Shown here one piece after another: positions 34,311-44,399 of a stretch of 64,000 bases of DNA. Made by a program: the position numbers and the translations under genes. The notes under the pieces are model-generated. The model did not search any database. It worked only from the letters and a program-made list of their open reading frames with translations, and was not told where the DNA came from. Each line of letters starts with the position of its first letter. Positions within the stretch are counted from its first letter, which is position 1. The DNA lies in assembly GCF_964656455.1 (NCBI RefSeq), contig NC_135720.1, positions 52,912,598 to 52,976,597 on the forward strand, read 5' to 3'. Source of the stretch: Halichoerus grypus. Lineage: Eukaryota; Chordata; Mammalia; Carnivora; Phocidae.

Positions 34311-34481
34311 GGGGCTCCTGGGTGACTCAGTCAGTTGGGCGTCCGACTTTTGATTTCGGCTCAGGTCATGATCTTGGGGTCATGAGATTGAGCCCTGCTT
34401 TGGGCTCCGTGCTCAGTGGGGAGTCTGCTTGGGATTCTTTCTCTCCCTCCCCCCCACCAAGATAAATAAATAAATCTTTAA
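34311..34481 (+). mobile_element. CAN SINE, sense, with 20-bp imperfect TSD
   Basis: GGGGCTCCTGGGTGACTCAG, TCAGTTGGGCGTCCGACTTT and GATAAATAAATAAATCTTTA. TAGAATCATTGGGAAGAACA on the left and AAGAATCATTTGAAAGAACA on the right. Confidence 0.92.
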
Positions 34482-34682
34482 AAGAATCATTTGAAAGAAC
34501 ATATGAAGCACTTAATGCAGCACTTTTGGTATCAAATAGGTATTCAGTAGACATTATACTTCTTTTTTTGCCCTTTTATTCTTGCTTCTTCCTCCTGCCC
34601 CCCCACAGATGACCACATTTCTAATCTGGTATATTTCTACTTTCTCCAGGGTGTCCTATCCATGAAACACAGAGTTTTAATT

Positions 34683-34935
34683 TTGTTAGGTCGTAATTAA
34701 TAGCTAATACTTAGCACCGAGACCCTGTTCTAATTTTCTTACATGCATTAACTCACTGAATCCTCACAGCACCCTTAGAGATTATCATCCCCATTTCACA
34801 GATGGAAAAAACTGAAGCATATGGAGGTGAAGCATCTTGCCCAAAGCGACACAGTGATGGGGCCAGGATTTGAATCCAGGCAGTCTAACCCCAGAGCCTC
34901 AACTCTTAGCCACCAGCTACACGGTCTCTGTAGTT
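34683..34935 (-). mobile_element. MIR SINE, antisense, near full length
   Basis: AATAGCTAATACTTAGCACC, ATTAACTCACTGAATCCTCA, CATTTCACAGATGGAAAAAA, CGACACAGTGATGGGGCCAG and TTGAATCCAGGCAGTCTAAC are reverse-complement MIR. Confidence 0.85.
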
Positions 34936-35179
34936 CACCTCTTCTCATAGCACTAAGAAAAAGGGAAAGAGCAGGTAGGGTGGTAGAGAGGCCTGGTCTG
35001 CCTTCCTTTGTAGGGCTAAATTATACTTAAAAGGACAAAGCCAACATAGCAGTTTCTGGGGAGGATAGATGGTAAACCCTGTGGAGGAAGAAGCACCTAT
35101 GCTGTGGATGCCAAGGAACTGAGTCATGACTATTCTTGCACTCAGCGTGCCAGCAAATACCAAGTATTTCCTCAGCGTG

Positions 35180-35340
35180 GAACACCAAGTCTATTGCTCT
35201 TCGTCTCACTAACTCTTTCCTATTCCTGAAGACACAGCTGAACCCTCATCATCTCCAGGAAACCTTCCCTGACCCCCAGACTGAGCTAAGTTGCCCTTTT
35301 CTGAGCTCCCATACACACTGCACATAAGTCTACACAAACA
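35180..35340 (+). mobile_element. L2 LINE 3' fragment
   Basis: AGACACAGCTGAACCCTCAT, CATCTCCAGGAAACCTTCCC, TGACCCCCAGACTGAGCTAA and TGAGCTCCCATACACACTGC are in L2 order. Confidence 0.75.
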
Positions 35341-35344
35341 TTAG

Positions 35345-35600
35345 CAGTCGTAGCAGTAAAAGCTGCCGAGTACTGAGCACAGACCACGTGCCAGGCACCA
35401 CACACGTTATCTCATTTGTGTCCCATGACAGTATTCAAGGGTCAGTAGTGATATCCTCTTTATATAGATGAAGACTATAAAGCTCGGAGATGTTAAATTC
35501 TTTAGCCAAGATCACATGGCCAGTAAGTGGCAGTTCTGGGATTTAAACCAGGTCTTTCTTACTCCAAACATATTCTTAATAACTGCAGTATATTTACCAT
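35345..35600 (-). mobile_element. MIR SINE, antisense
   Basis: GAGTACTGAGCACAGACCAC, GTGCCAGGCACCACACACGT, GATCACATGGCCAGTAAGTG and GTTCTGGGATTTAAACCAGG are reverse-complement MIR; it directly follows the L2 fragment. Confidence 0.83.
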
Positions 35601-36009
35601 ACATTGTTGACATTATCTGCTTTTGTCTTTCTCCTAATCAGATTATAAACCCTTCAAGGACTGCACTGTGTCTTATTTATTTTTCACCTCAGATTCTGTC
35701 AAAATTTTGCTTTAGAGAAGAAGGAAACAGACTATTGAAACATGCTTATTTTTGCTAAATGTACTTGAATTTTAAATGTGTTTTAATGAGCAGAGTTTAA
35801 TGTCATTTTCCTTTGACTTAATATATTATTAAACTGTACAAAACATATATAGGTAGTGCTGGGTAGATCTTCTTGCTTTAGGGTTTAAATCAAACATTAT
35901 ATGAAGAAATGTTTGTAATTAATAATAAATCTCCAACAAAGAGTAATGCCATACAATAATTCAATATATATAAGAATATAATTAGAACAATTGTAAGTTC
36001 TTCGTAGAA
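35601..36009. other. No recognised feature
   Basis: AT-rich intron; a possible short L2 remnant (GATTATAAACCCTTCAAGGA, CTGCACTGTGTCTTATTTAT) at 35640-35680. Confidence 0.4.
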
Positions 36010-37475
36010 ATACCAAGAAATCAAACTGCTGGTGTTATCAGGGATTTCAAAATGACAGCCTTTAGCTCCCCAAGGAACAACCCGGCGTCCTTCCCTTTCC
36101 TGAGTGCTAGCCCTAAGGCTTCAATCCCTCCTCTCAGGATTCCCAGCTCAGTCCTTTCCTATGGAGAAGGGCTTATGGTAGGGCAAGACCTTTACAGTGG
36201 AAAGCAGTTCAATTATGAACTGTTTAAATTATTACCTAAACGTAAGACCCAGGAAGGCTGAACTGTGGGTACATTTTTATCTTAACAGGGCTTGCTAAAA
36301 GGACAAGCCACAGTAGCTCTGTATCACCTCCCCTGATAAAGTCTTCGCTGTATTCTTTTCTTTAGAATGAGAATGAAGACAAAGAGCTAAATTAGCTTAT
36401 TCATTTCTCTGCTCTCTTCAAACGGAGCTAATTCTGTCACACCACTCTGATTAATATGTAGGTCTCTGTTTCGGACCACAGCAGGGCACTTGTGTCCAGA
36501 TGAAAGTATGCCGGTGAAATTAGGTAATATAATGACTTGACATTCTGATAATTAACTGGCGGTGAATATTTGACTTAGGTACCTAAGACCCAACTGTTAA
36601 CTCACATGTCTTCATGTAGGTAACCTAAGTTAAGCAAAATATAAATAGAAGTATGTTAGTTTTCTTTTGTTTCTGTGTGAAAATGACTCTTTGGCAAATA
36701 GTAGCAATTCAGTCATTTTGGTCTCCTTAATTTATCCAAGTCATTTGGAGCTGTAGGCAGAAGATGGAAGGGTGTTCCTGGACTTCTTTCTTGTATTGTT
36801 CTCATTTCTTTTCCTCTCGGTCCTGTCTGAGAGGAGACACCCACGCCTTTGTCCTAAACCTACGCTCCGCCCTTATTCCTGTTTCTGTCTGCTGGCTAAA
36901 GTCTCTCGCCAACCGTTCCAGGGCTGTCGACTCTGCTCATTGTCTGGCAGGGGCAGTGAGCCTTGTTGGGACCAGTGGCGGCAGCAGCAGCAAGCTAACT
37001 GGGGACCCCCCCCCCCGCCTCCCCCAGCACTGCTAAGCCAGCCCCGTGGGGCACCAGTGGGGGCGAGCAGCTGCATCCCTGCCTTCATTGAGCTCCGTGT
37101 CCCTTTTCCAAGTAAAGCCCAGCTCTCCTGTCACCTCTTCCATGGAGCCTTCCCATTCCCCCCCCCGAATATATTCCTAGGGTCTGGCATACAAAAATAA
37201 TAACACATTAATAATTTTATGGCTGTTAATGATAATCAGATAATCCAGGTTGACCATTCTCTCTGTTTTCATTTGTTCTGAATTTTAAGTCACAAACAAT
37301 CAAAATATTTCGTTTGTAAAGCTTTTTTCCCATAAATTAACTCAGTGGGTTATTTCATAGTCATGAAATTTTTATATTAAGATGAACATATTTTAGCTTG
37401 TTGTTTATTAAATGACTCTTTTTTCTTATTTCTTTCTGCTGGTCTTTGACTTCCAAATTGGCTTGTGAAACATTT
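36010..37475. other. Repeat-poor island with GC-rich centre
   Basis: No named interspersed repeat. 36010-36660 is balanced-composition sequence. 36760-37160 is GC-rich with GGCGGCAGCAGCAGCAAGC, an 11-C run at 37006-37016 and a second C-run near 37160. The open frames here (up to 142 codons, 36772-37200) overlap in several registers and show no protein family; two of them translate the C-run to poly-Pro or poly-Gly. Confidence 0.4.
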
Positions 37476-37478
37476 GGA

Positions 37479-37580
37479 TAGGCTGAGCAGGGAGCCCGAT
37501 GCAGGGCTCGATCCCGGTACCGTGGGATCATGACCTGAGCTGAAGGCAGACACTTAACCGACTGAGCCACCAAGACGCCC
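37479..37580 (-). mobile_element. CAN SINE, antisense, truncated at its 3' half
   Basis: Begins abruptly at GGCTGAGCAGGGAGCCCGAT and runs to GAGCCACCAAGACGCCCC. The polypyrimidine region and A-tail are absent, so only the 5' half of the SINE remains. Confidence 0.9.
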
Positions 37581-37584
37581 CAGG

Positions 37585-38305
37585 TATCACAAAGGTTTTT
37601 AATGGTGGAAGTTGGTGGCTCATACTCAGATATTTTAGGTTTGTCTTATCCCTTGCAGCCTACCTAATTTTAAGCTTACTTACAGATAAATTCATTTGCA
37701 AAGAAAGGAGTCATCGATATTTTTAAAATAATTACTGTACGCCTAGAATACTCTTTAAGTGATTGGACTTGATTGGAAGAACGTCTAAGAATGCAGAAGG
37801 GTAAAAGGAAGCTGATTTCCTTTAAAGAAACTATAGTGTGGACATAAAAATGAACTAGACCAGTGCATAAGGAAGACAATAATGGTAGCAGAGGGCCAAG
37901 ATGATTAAATGTGGAAATGTATAAAGGCATGAATGGCAATATAAAACCCACAAGAAGTGGACAGAGATCAGCTTACTTGGGAAATTAGAGGGCCATTGCA
38001 CAGTCTGATCAGAATAACTACAACAGTGGAGGCAGCCACACTCTCAACTGCCTGTTTCCAAAAAAAGTCTTACGGAGTAGAAGTGTCTGTCTATGAGTTG
38101 GATTATACTAGATGAGCTTCACGTTCTCTGTTTAATTCTTTAAATCCAGACTTTTTAAGATGCTGCGTGGTATTTCAGTTGAAAGCTGGAATAAAATGTT
38201 TGCTGACTGGCGTGTGTAGTTTTATCCCTTTACAAAGTTAATGTATTTTCTGAAGTGAGCAGGGGACATTTTCAGATGTCTCTGTTTCTGTTTATTATTT
38301 TCTGT
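37585..38305. other. No recognised feature
   Basis: Unique-looking intron sequence; a 91-codon minus-strand open frame (37676-37951) has no recognisable motif. Confidence 0.42.
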
Positions 38306-38425
38306 CCCTGCTAGGCTTTCAGCTCCTTGAGAGCAGGATTCCGATGTGTTTATACATCAGAAAGGTGTGGAAAGGTGGCACCAAACACCGTGCCTGGCAC
38401 GTCCCAGGAGCTCACAGAATACAGG
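38306..38425 (+). mobile_element. L2-like 3' fragment
   Basis: CTAGGCTTTCAGCTCCTTGA, GAGCAGGATTCCGATGTG and CACCGTGCCTGGCACGTCCC match the end of L2. Confidence 0.55.
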
Positions 38426-38820
38426 ATTAGTGGAACCTTGTGCACATTTGACCATCTTTTTAGAGTGCATTTTATCAGTTATTTTCTAAAATGTATGTTC
38501 TTTGAATGTGTGCATATTTTGTGCATATTTTAATAAGCCAGAAGTAGAGATGAGCAGTGCAGATCCAGAAGGCCAGCATGAGAAGCCATGATTAGACACA
38601 AGAGAACTGTGGGGAGGAGAGTGCAGTGGTTGGGCCAGGTTCAACTGTAGAAGGGTGGTGGTTTTGTTTCCTGAGTCCCTGTGTCCCCGTAGCCGTTGAT
38701 CATCGACCACCTCCAGTATCTGCTGCCCTCTTGTTGTTATCTTGCTTCTCCCCATCAGGACCTTTGGGAATAATCATGAATCATTTATACTTTAGGGTGA
38801 ATTAAATTTATCTAAACAGT
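38426..38820. other. No recognised feature
   Basis: Unique-looking intron sequence; overlapping frames on both strands without recognisable motifs. Confidence 0.42.
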
Positions 38821-38826
38821 TCTGTT

Positions 38827-39022
38827 GGGGCGCCTGGGTGGCTCAGTCCGTTAAGCGTCTGCCTTCAGCTCAGGTCATGATCCCAGGGTCCTGGGATCGA
38901 GTCCCACATAGGGTTCCTTGCTGAGCAGGAAGCCAGCTTCTCCCTCTGCCCCTCCCCTTGCTCATACTCTCTCTCTCTCTCTCCCTCTCTCTCTGTCAAA
39001 TAAATAAATTAAAAAAACAAAA
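38827..39022 (+). mobile_element. CAN SINE, sense, full length
   Basis: GGGGCGCCTGGGTGGCTCAG, TCCGTTAAGCGTCTGCC, a (CT)n stretch at 38970-38995 and AAATAAATAAATTAAAAAAA. Imperfect TSD ACAGTTCTGTT / AAACGTTCTGTT. Confidence 0.95.
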
Positions 39023-39044
39023 TAAAACGTTCTGTTATCAGAAA

Positions 39045-39178
39045 CCTCTGGTTTTAAATTCTGGCTTTATTGTGTATGAGCTGCAGAACCTTATAAGTGA
39101 CTTCATCTCCCCCCACGCCTTAGTCTTGGTTTCCTCTCATTTGCAACTGGGATAAACAACACTGAGATTACTTGAAAT
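39045..39178 (+). mobile_element. MIR fragment
   Basis: CTGGTTTTAAATTCTGGCTT, TATGAGCTGCAGAACCTTAT, GTCTTGGTTTCCTCTCATTT and GCAACTGGGATAAACAACAC resemble MIR on the plus strand. Confidence 0.7.
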
Positions 39179-39768
39179 AGGTAGCAAGTGGTTTGGTGTT
39201 TTGTTTTGTTTTTGAAAAGATAAAGTGTCAATGTGAAAAAAAAGTATTTTCTTTGCTCATAAAATGAATATATTGACTGTAGAAGAAAAGGCACTGGATG
39301 GGAATTAGGGCATCTGGATTTTAGTTCTTGTACATACATGGTACCCATACAACCTATGGGTACCAATCTGTGGAACCTTACATAATTTGGTTAGACCTTT
39401 CTGATCTGCTAATTCTTCATCTGTTACATAGATGTGTTCGTCTAGATCAGTAGAAGATTTATAGAAGAATGTCAAGGGCTGATCACGGGTAGGATGGGGG
39501 GAGGGGGTGAGGGATGGGACTAGAGGAAAGGAAAGGATTGCCCATCACTAAGGGAGGCATCTAGAAGTCCAGGGGACTGTGGTCTATGCCAAGCCCGGGA
39601 CACCGTCATAAGAATGCCTACAGTGGTGTAGTGGGTGACTTTCTGCCACCATGGGTTATTGTCTTGCTGCTCTGTAGGCAGTTCACTCCTGACCTCTGCC
39701 AACCAGATAGTTGGAATGTAAAGTTTCCTCTAGAGATTTATTTAAATAGAAAGGTGAATTGATTTAAA
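39179..39768. other. No recognised feature
   Basis: Unique-looking intron sequence with a G-rich patch (GGATGGGGGGAGGGGGTGAG, 39492-39511). Confidence 0.42.
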
Positions 39769-40030
39769 AGCAGTAATAGTTAATATTTATGGAGCACTTA
39801 GTCTGTAAAGATATCATTCTAAGAACAGTATATACGGTCGTTTACACCCAGGACACAGACACGTGTGCTGTTGTTACCTCCATTTTACAGATGAAAGCCC
39901 TGGTCACTCAGAGTGGTCGAGCAAATTGTTGAAGCTCACACTGCTACTAAGTGGCAGAGCTGGGACGTGGATCTAGGCAGGATGGCTCCAGAATCTGCAT
40001 TCATTAGCTCTTTGCTGTATGGTGGCTCTA
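39769..40030 (-). mobile_element. MIR SINE, antisense, near full length
   Basis: TAATAGTTAATATTTATGGA, GCACTTAGTCTGTAAAGATA, CCTCCATTTTACAGATGAAA, CTACTAAGTGGCAGAGCTGG and GCTCCAGAATCTGCATTCAT are reverse-complement MIR. Confidence 0.86.
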
Positions 40031-40565
40031 GACAAAATCCTAAAAGAGGATGTAAAGATAAGATTTAAAGAAAAAACAAGTACATAAGAATACCCGTGGT
40101 ATACGCAGAAATGACAAAAGTGACACACAAATAACTAAAGTTGATAAATGCTGCTTTGAAGCATTGCCTTTAGCAACTCCCTGAGAACCCTGAATTTCAG
40201 ATTCCCCAGAGAAAGAAGCTGAGTGCCCCTGAATGGGCCAGGTGCTCAGTGCTGGGTCACTCAGCCAGGGGAGGAGAAACTGAGGGCCACATAGAACAGA
40301 CGTGATAGCTACGACCCGCCATATGATCTCAGGGCGGGGATGGAGAGGCAGCATTTCCAGAGAAAATGGAATCATTATCAGGGCAATCATCCCGGAGGTA
40401 CCCACCACAATAAGCAGTTGGCTAAGTCTGGTTTGACTTCAGGACATAAGTTAAAATTGTTTGTCTTCACCGAATCCCTGACATGAAGCTTGTATCCTTG
40501 TGATTTCAGAGACTGATGGAGAAATGATAGACTGTCACAAACCAGATCATTTATCTTTTTGTTTT
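40031..40565. other. No recognised feature
   Basis: Unique-looking intron sequence. The 122-codon minus-strand open frame at 40040-40408 has no family I know. Confidence 0.42.
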
Positions 40566-40583
40566 AAAAAATAGAATAGCCCA

Positions 40584-40755
40584 GGGGTGCATGGGTGGCT
40601 CAATCGTCAAGTGTCCGACCCTTGGTTTTAGCTCAGGTCATGATCTCATGTGTGTGACATTGAGCCCTGCCTTGGGCTCTGTGCTCAGCGGGGAGTCTGC
40701 TTGAGATTCTCTCTCTCTCTCTTTAAAAAATAAACAAACAAATCTTAAAAAAAAA
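40584..40755 (+). mobile_element. CAN SINE, sense, with 18-bp TSD
   Basis: GGGGTGCATGGGTGGCTCAA, TTGAGCCCTGCCTTGGGCTC and AAATAAACAAACAAATCTTA. Perfect TSD AAAAAATAGAATAGCCCA at 40566-40583 and 40756-40773. Confidence 0.94.
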
Positions 40756-40795
40756 AAAAAATAGAATAGCCCATTTAGAAATATATAACACAATT

Positions 40796-41290
40796 TTAAG
40801 TGATATACTCTTTGACCCTGTAATTTCACTTCTAGGGGTATATCCTACAAAAATAATCCCAAATAAATACATGTATGAGGATGTTCACTGCAGCATTGTT
40901 TATAATAATAGGAAATAGGAAATGGCCTAAATATTTATTAATGGGGTCTGGAGAACATTATGGTACATCTATACTGTAAATAAATATCCATCATTAAAAA
41001 GATTTAGGCAGTCAAAAAAAAGAAAAGATTCAGGTGGTCCTATATATAGTGACAAAATTCTTCCAACTATTTGAAGTGAATAAAGCAAGTTACAGTACAG
41101 TATGTATAATATGAACTCATTTTTATTGGAAAATGCATAGCATTTGCTCTGTTAGTAAATGCATTTGCTGTATGTTTATAAACATATGTTAAAAACATAT
41201 AGCAAAAGTCTGAAAGAAAATATGCTAAGCTATAAGAAAGATAACTTCTAAGGAAGGAAGCAGGATGGAGGGGTGGTGAACCTGGTGGAG
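40796..41290 (+). mobile_element. L1 3' region
   Basis: ATACTCTTTGACCCTGTAAT, TTCACTTCTAGGGGTATATC, TTCACTGCAGCATTGTTTAT, CATTATGGTACATCTATACT and GCAAGTTACAGTACAGTATG follow the L1 3' UTR order. Confidence 0.85.
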
Positions 41291-41319
41291 CCCCATAGAA
41301 ATATAATTTTATTTATTTA

Positions 41320-41509
41320 TTTTTAAAGATTTTATTTATTTATTTGACAGAGAGATAGCGAGATCAGGAATACAAGCAGGGGGAGCGGGAGAGGGAGAAG
41401 CAGGCTTCCCACCGAGCAGGAAGCCCGATGCGGGGCTCGATCCCAGGATCCTGGGATCATGACCTGAGCCGAAGGCAGACGCTTAACGACTGAGCCACCC
41501 AGGTGCCCC
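41320..41509 (-). mobile_element. CAN SINE, antisense, full length
   Basis: TTTAAAGATTTTATTTATTT, AGCAGGCTTCCCACCGAGCA, GATGCGGGGCTCGATCCCAG and GAGCCACCCAGGTGCCCC. The open frame at 41332-41529 is its shadow. Confidence 0.95.
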
Positions 41510-41885
41510 TTAAATTTGCTAGTAGCCATACCAAAAATATAAAAAGAAACAAGTGAGTGAAATTAATATTAATAATATATTCTATTTAAATTAATATATC
41601 TAAAATATTATTTCAACATGTCATCAATGTAAAGCACTTATTCCTGGGATTTTTTTTTTTTTAATTTTTGGTATGAAGTCTTTAATGGTTATAGAAATCT
41701 CGATTTGGACCAGCAATGTATCAAGTGCTTAGTAGCTACATGTGGTTAGTGTCTACCATATTGAACAGCTTAGCTCTATAGACTTTTATATTGTTTTGAT
41801 TTTTTTTACAGTAAGGGTATGCTTTCATCTAACTTGTATGCTATATTTTTCTAAGTAGACCATTTCATAGTTGTGATGTCTTAAA
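41510..41885. other. No recognised feature
   Basis: AT-rich sequence (TTAATATTAATAATATATTC) with a T-run at 41651; nothing recognised. Confidence 0.45.
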
Positions 41886-41898
41886 AAGGTGAGTTTTA

Positions 41899-42096
41899 GG
41901 GGCACCTGGGTGGCTCAGTCGGTTAAGCGTCTGCCTTCGGCTCAGGTCATGATCTCAGGGTCCTGGGATCAAGTCCTGCATCGGGCTCCCTTGCTCAGTG
42001 GGGAGCCTGCTTCTCCCTCTCCCTCTGCTGCTCCCCTGCTTGTGCTCTCTCACTCGCTCTCTCTCTCTCTCAAATAAATAAAATCTTTAAAAAAAT
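41899..42096 (+). mobile_element. CAN SINE, sense, full length
   Basis: GGGGCACCTGGGTGGCTCAG, TCGGTTAAGCGTCTGCC and CTCTCAAATAAATAAAATCT. Imperfect short TSD GTGAGTTTTA / GTGAATTTTA. Confidence 0.95.
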
Positions 42097-42299
42097 TGTG
42101 AATTTTAATCTTCCTGTATCACTTTTCTGTGAAACAGAAATTTGGATGGCACACTTATTTCACTTGAAATCAGTAGTTGTGGATTTCCATCCCAGTGAAC
42201 ACACATTAAGTCCATATTGGAATTAAATAAAGTGTTATAATTTGAAAGAATGAATACTTTTTAATAACATCTAAATTGTAACTCACAGACTTCTTTCTT

Positions 42300-42501
42300 A
42301 AGGTTTTTTATTCATTTGAGAGAGAGAGCATGAGCGAGAGCATGGGCAGGGGGAAGGGTCAAAGGGAGAGGGAGAAGCAGACTCCCTGCTCAGCAGGGTG
42401 CCTGACATGGGGTTTGATCCTTGCACCCCAGGCTGAAATGTGAAATTTTGGCTCGTGACCTGAGCCAAAGGCAGACATTTAACTGAGTCACCCAGACACC
42501 C
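42300..42501 (-). mobile_element. CAN SINE, antisense, older with insertion
   Basis: TTTTTTATTCATTTGAGAGA, AGACTCCCTGCTCAGCAGGG, GGCTGAAATGTGAAATTTTG (extra sequence in the body), CTCGTGACCTGAGCCAAAGG and GTCACCCAGACACCCC. Confidence 0.88.
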
Positions 42502-42784
42502 CGACTCCAGACTTTTTTATTATTTAGTGTGTATGTATTACTCCTTCCCTTGCAAGGCTGTGGCAGCCTTTGGAACATTTTCTGTTGTTTCTGTGGTTGT
42601 AAAACAGAAAACACACTAAAGAAGAAATGTGAAGCTTAAGGGTTGCCTGGGGCATGAGGTATAAATATAAATGGTGTACATTTGCCTTTCAAAGTAATTT
42701 ACTTGACAGTTATATGTGGATACCATTTTCTGCATTGATCCTTTGAAATACCTTACAGTCAGTTTCTTAAAAATAAGCATTACT

Positions 42785-42962
42785 GGGGCACCTGGCTGTC
42801 TCAGTTGGTTAAGCGTCCGCCTCTTGGTTTCAGCTCAGGTCATGATCTCAGGGTTGTGAGATTGAGCTCCATGTTGGCTCTCTACTCCGCTGCATGTCCC
42901 TCTCCCTTCCCCTCTGCTCCTCTCCTCGCTCTCTCTCAAATAAATAAATAAAATCTTTTAAA
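42785..42962 (+). mobile_element. CAN SINE, sense
   Basis: GGGGCACCTGGCTGTCTCAG, TTGGTTAAGCGTCCGCCTCT, CTCTCAAATAAATAAATAAA. TSD AAAATAAGCATTAC / AAAATAAGCATGAC. Confidence 0.93.
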
Positions 42963-43199
42963 AAACAAAATAAGCATGACTTTCAGACACCTAATGGGTC
43001 TGTCATTTATTTGGCTTTGAAGAACATATATATCATGTGCACATTATATATTTACCACAGATTGTAATATTCTTTTCAGTAAAAGTATGTTGACATTTCC
43101 ATTTTATGTTGTTGTTCTTTATAATTAATTTCTTTAAAAATTCCAAATACTCAAAAAGTTAAAATGAAAATCAGGACAACTAGCCTAAATAAAGAATGG

Positions 43200-43365
43200 C
43201 TCTAAATGAGCATAAGGTTTATTTTTTTAGGGTGATGGAAAAGTTTCAAATTATATTGTAGTGATGGTTGCACAATTTTGTAATATGAAAATGCATTGAA
43301 TTGTGGTCTTAAAACAGGTGAATTTTATGATATGTAAATTATATTTCAATAAAGCTGTTTGGGGA
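43200..43365 (+). mobile_element. L1 3' end fragment
   Basis: GGGTGATGGAAAAGTTTCAA, AGTGATGGTTGCACAATTTT, AACAGGTGAATTTTATGATA and TTATATTTCAATAAAGCTGT are the classic 3' end of old L1s. Confidence 0.88.
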
Positions 43366-43589
43366 AAGAAGGTAAAATAACCTTCAGTGACCCTATTAAG
43401 AATTTTTATAGCCATATCTGTAGTTTGAAAATAGTTTTATGCATGGTAACAAGAGTATTTTGTAGGATCTAATCATTTAAAGAGGTTTTTAGAAATATCA
43501 TTTGATTTTAAATATTCTTTCCATTTTACATTCAGATTGTATGTCTTTGCCTCTCCTGCATAATTATTTTTTATAGAGACTCACTGACA

Positions 43590-43705
43590 TTTCTTTCCCC
43601 TGTGGAAATCCATTTCCTCATCTATAAAATTGGGTTAATAACTAAACTTGGTGAAGATTAAGTGAGATGCTATATAAAAATTATAATATCCGGGATGTAG
43701 TAGGT
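43590..43705 (+). mobile_element. MIR fragment
   Basis: CCATTTCCTCATCTATAAAA, TTGGGTTAATAACTAAACTT and GAAGATTAAGTGAGATGCTA match the MIR 3' half. Confidence 0.7.
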
Positions 43706-43914
43706 TATGAACTGTGCATTATCTGCTCGCCTAGTACCTGCCATGGCTTTCTTCTATTGTGTAGAGTATAAACATACTGGGGAGCCACTCTACTTTTATA
43801 CATGAAGAGACCTGGTAAAATATTTTGGGGAACATTTAGGATTTGTTCTTAAGACTCTTAATACCTGGGTCAGTCAGATAGCAGTGTACACAATCTAATT
43901 TAACGTGTATCAGT

Positions 43915-44127
43915 GGGGCACCCAGGTGGCTCAGTCGGTTAAGCATCTGCCATCGGCGCAGGTGATGATCCCAGGGTCCTGGGATGGAGCCCCACATCAG
44001 GCTCCTTGCTCAGAAGGAGCCTGCTTCTCCCTCTCCCCCTACCTGCCGCTCCCCCTGCTTGTGCTGTCTCTCTGTGTGTCAAATAAATAATAAAATCTTT
44101 AAAAAATAATAAATTTTAAAAAATAAA
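43915..44127 (+). mobile_element. CAN SINE, sense, full length
   Basis: GGGGCACCCAGGTGGCTCAG, TCGGTTAAGCATCTGCCATC and GTGTGTCAAATAAATAATAA, then an A/T-rich tail. TSD core TATCAGTG on both sides. Confidence 0.94.
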
Positions 44128-44162
44128 GCATATCAGTGTACAGACTAGGCCTTGACATGGTT

Positions 44163-44367
44163 TTTTTTTTTTTTTTTAAAGATTTTTATTTATTTATTTG
44201 ACAGAAAGAGACACAGGGAGAGAGGGAACACAAGCAGGGAGAGTGGGAGAGGGAGAAGCAGGCTTCCCGCCGAGCAGGGAGCCCGATGCAGGGCTTGATC
44301 CCAGGGCCTTGGGATTATGACCTGAGCCGAAGGCAGATGCTCAACCAGCTGAGCCACCCAGGCGCCC
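44163..44367 (-). mobile_element. CAN SINE, antisense, full length
   Basis: T-run, AAGATTTTTATTTATTTATT, AGCAGGCTTCCCGCCGAGCA, GATGCAGGGCTTGATCCCAG and GAGCCACCCAGGCGCCC. TSD GACATGGTTTTT / GACATGATTTTT. Faces the previous SINE tail-to-tail at 35 bp. Confidence 0.95.
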
Positions 44368-44399
44368 GACATGATTTTTCAGAGGAAACAGATCTTTGC

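Noticed and set aside
36772..37200. 142-codon open frame in the GC-rich patch
   Set aside because: Three overlapping frames on both strands are open. It includes a poly-Pro run from a C-run and shows no family or splice context.
40040..40408. 122-codon minus-strand open frame
   Set aside because: No recognisable domain, no supporting splice sites, and located in intron next to a MIR; treated as chance.
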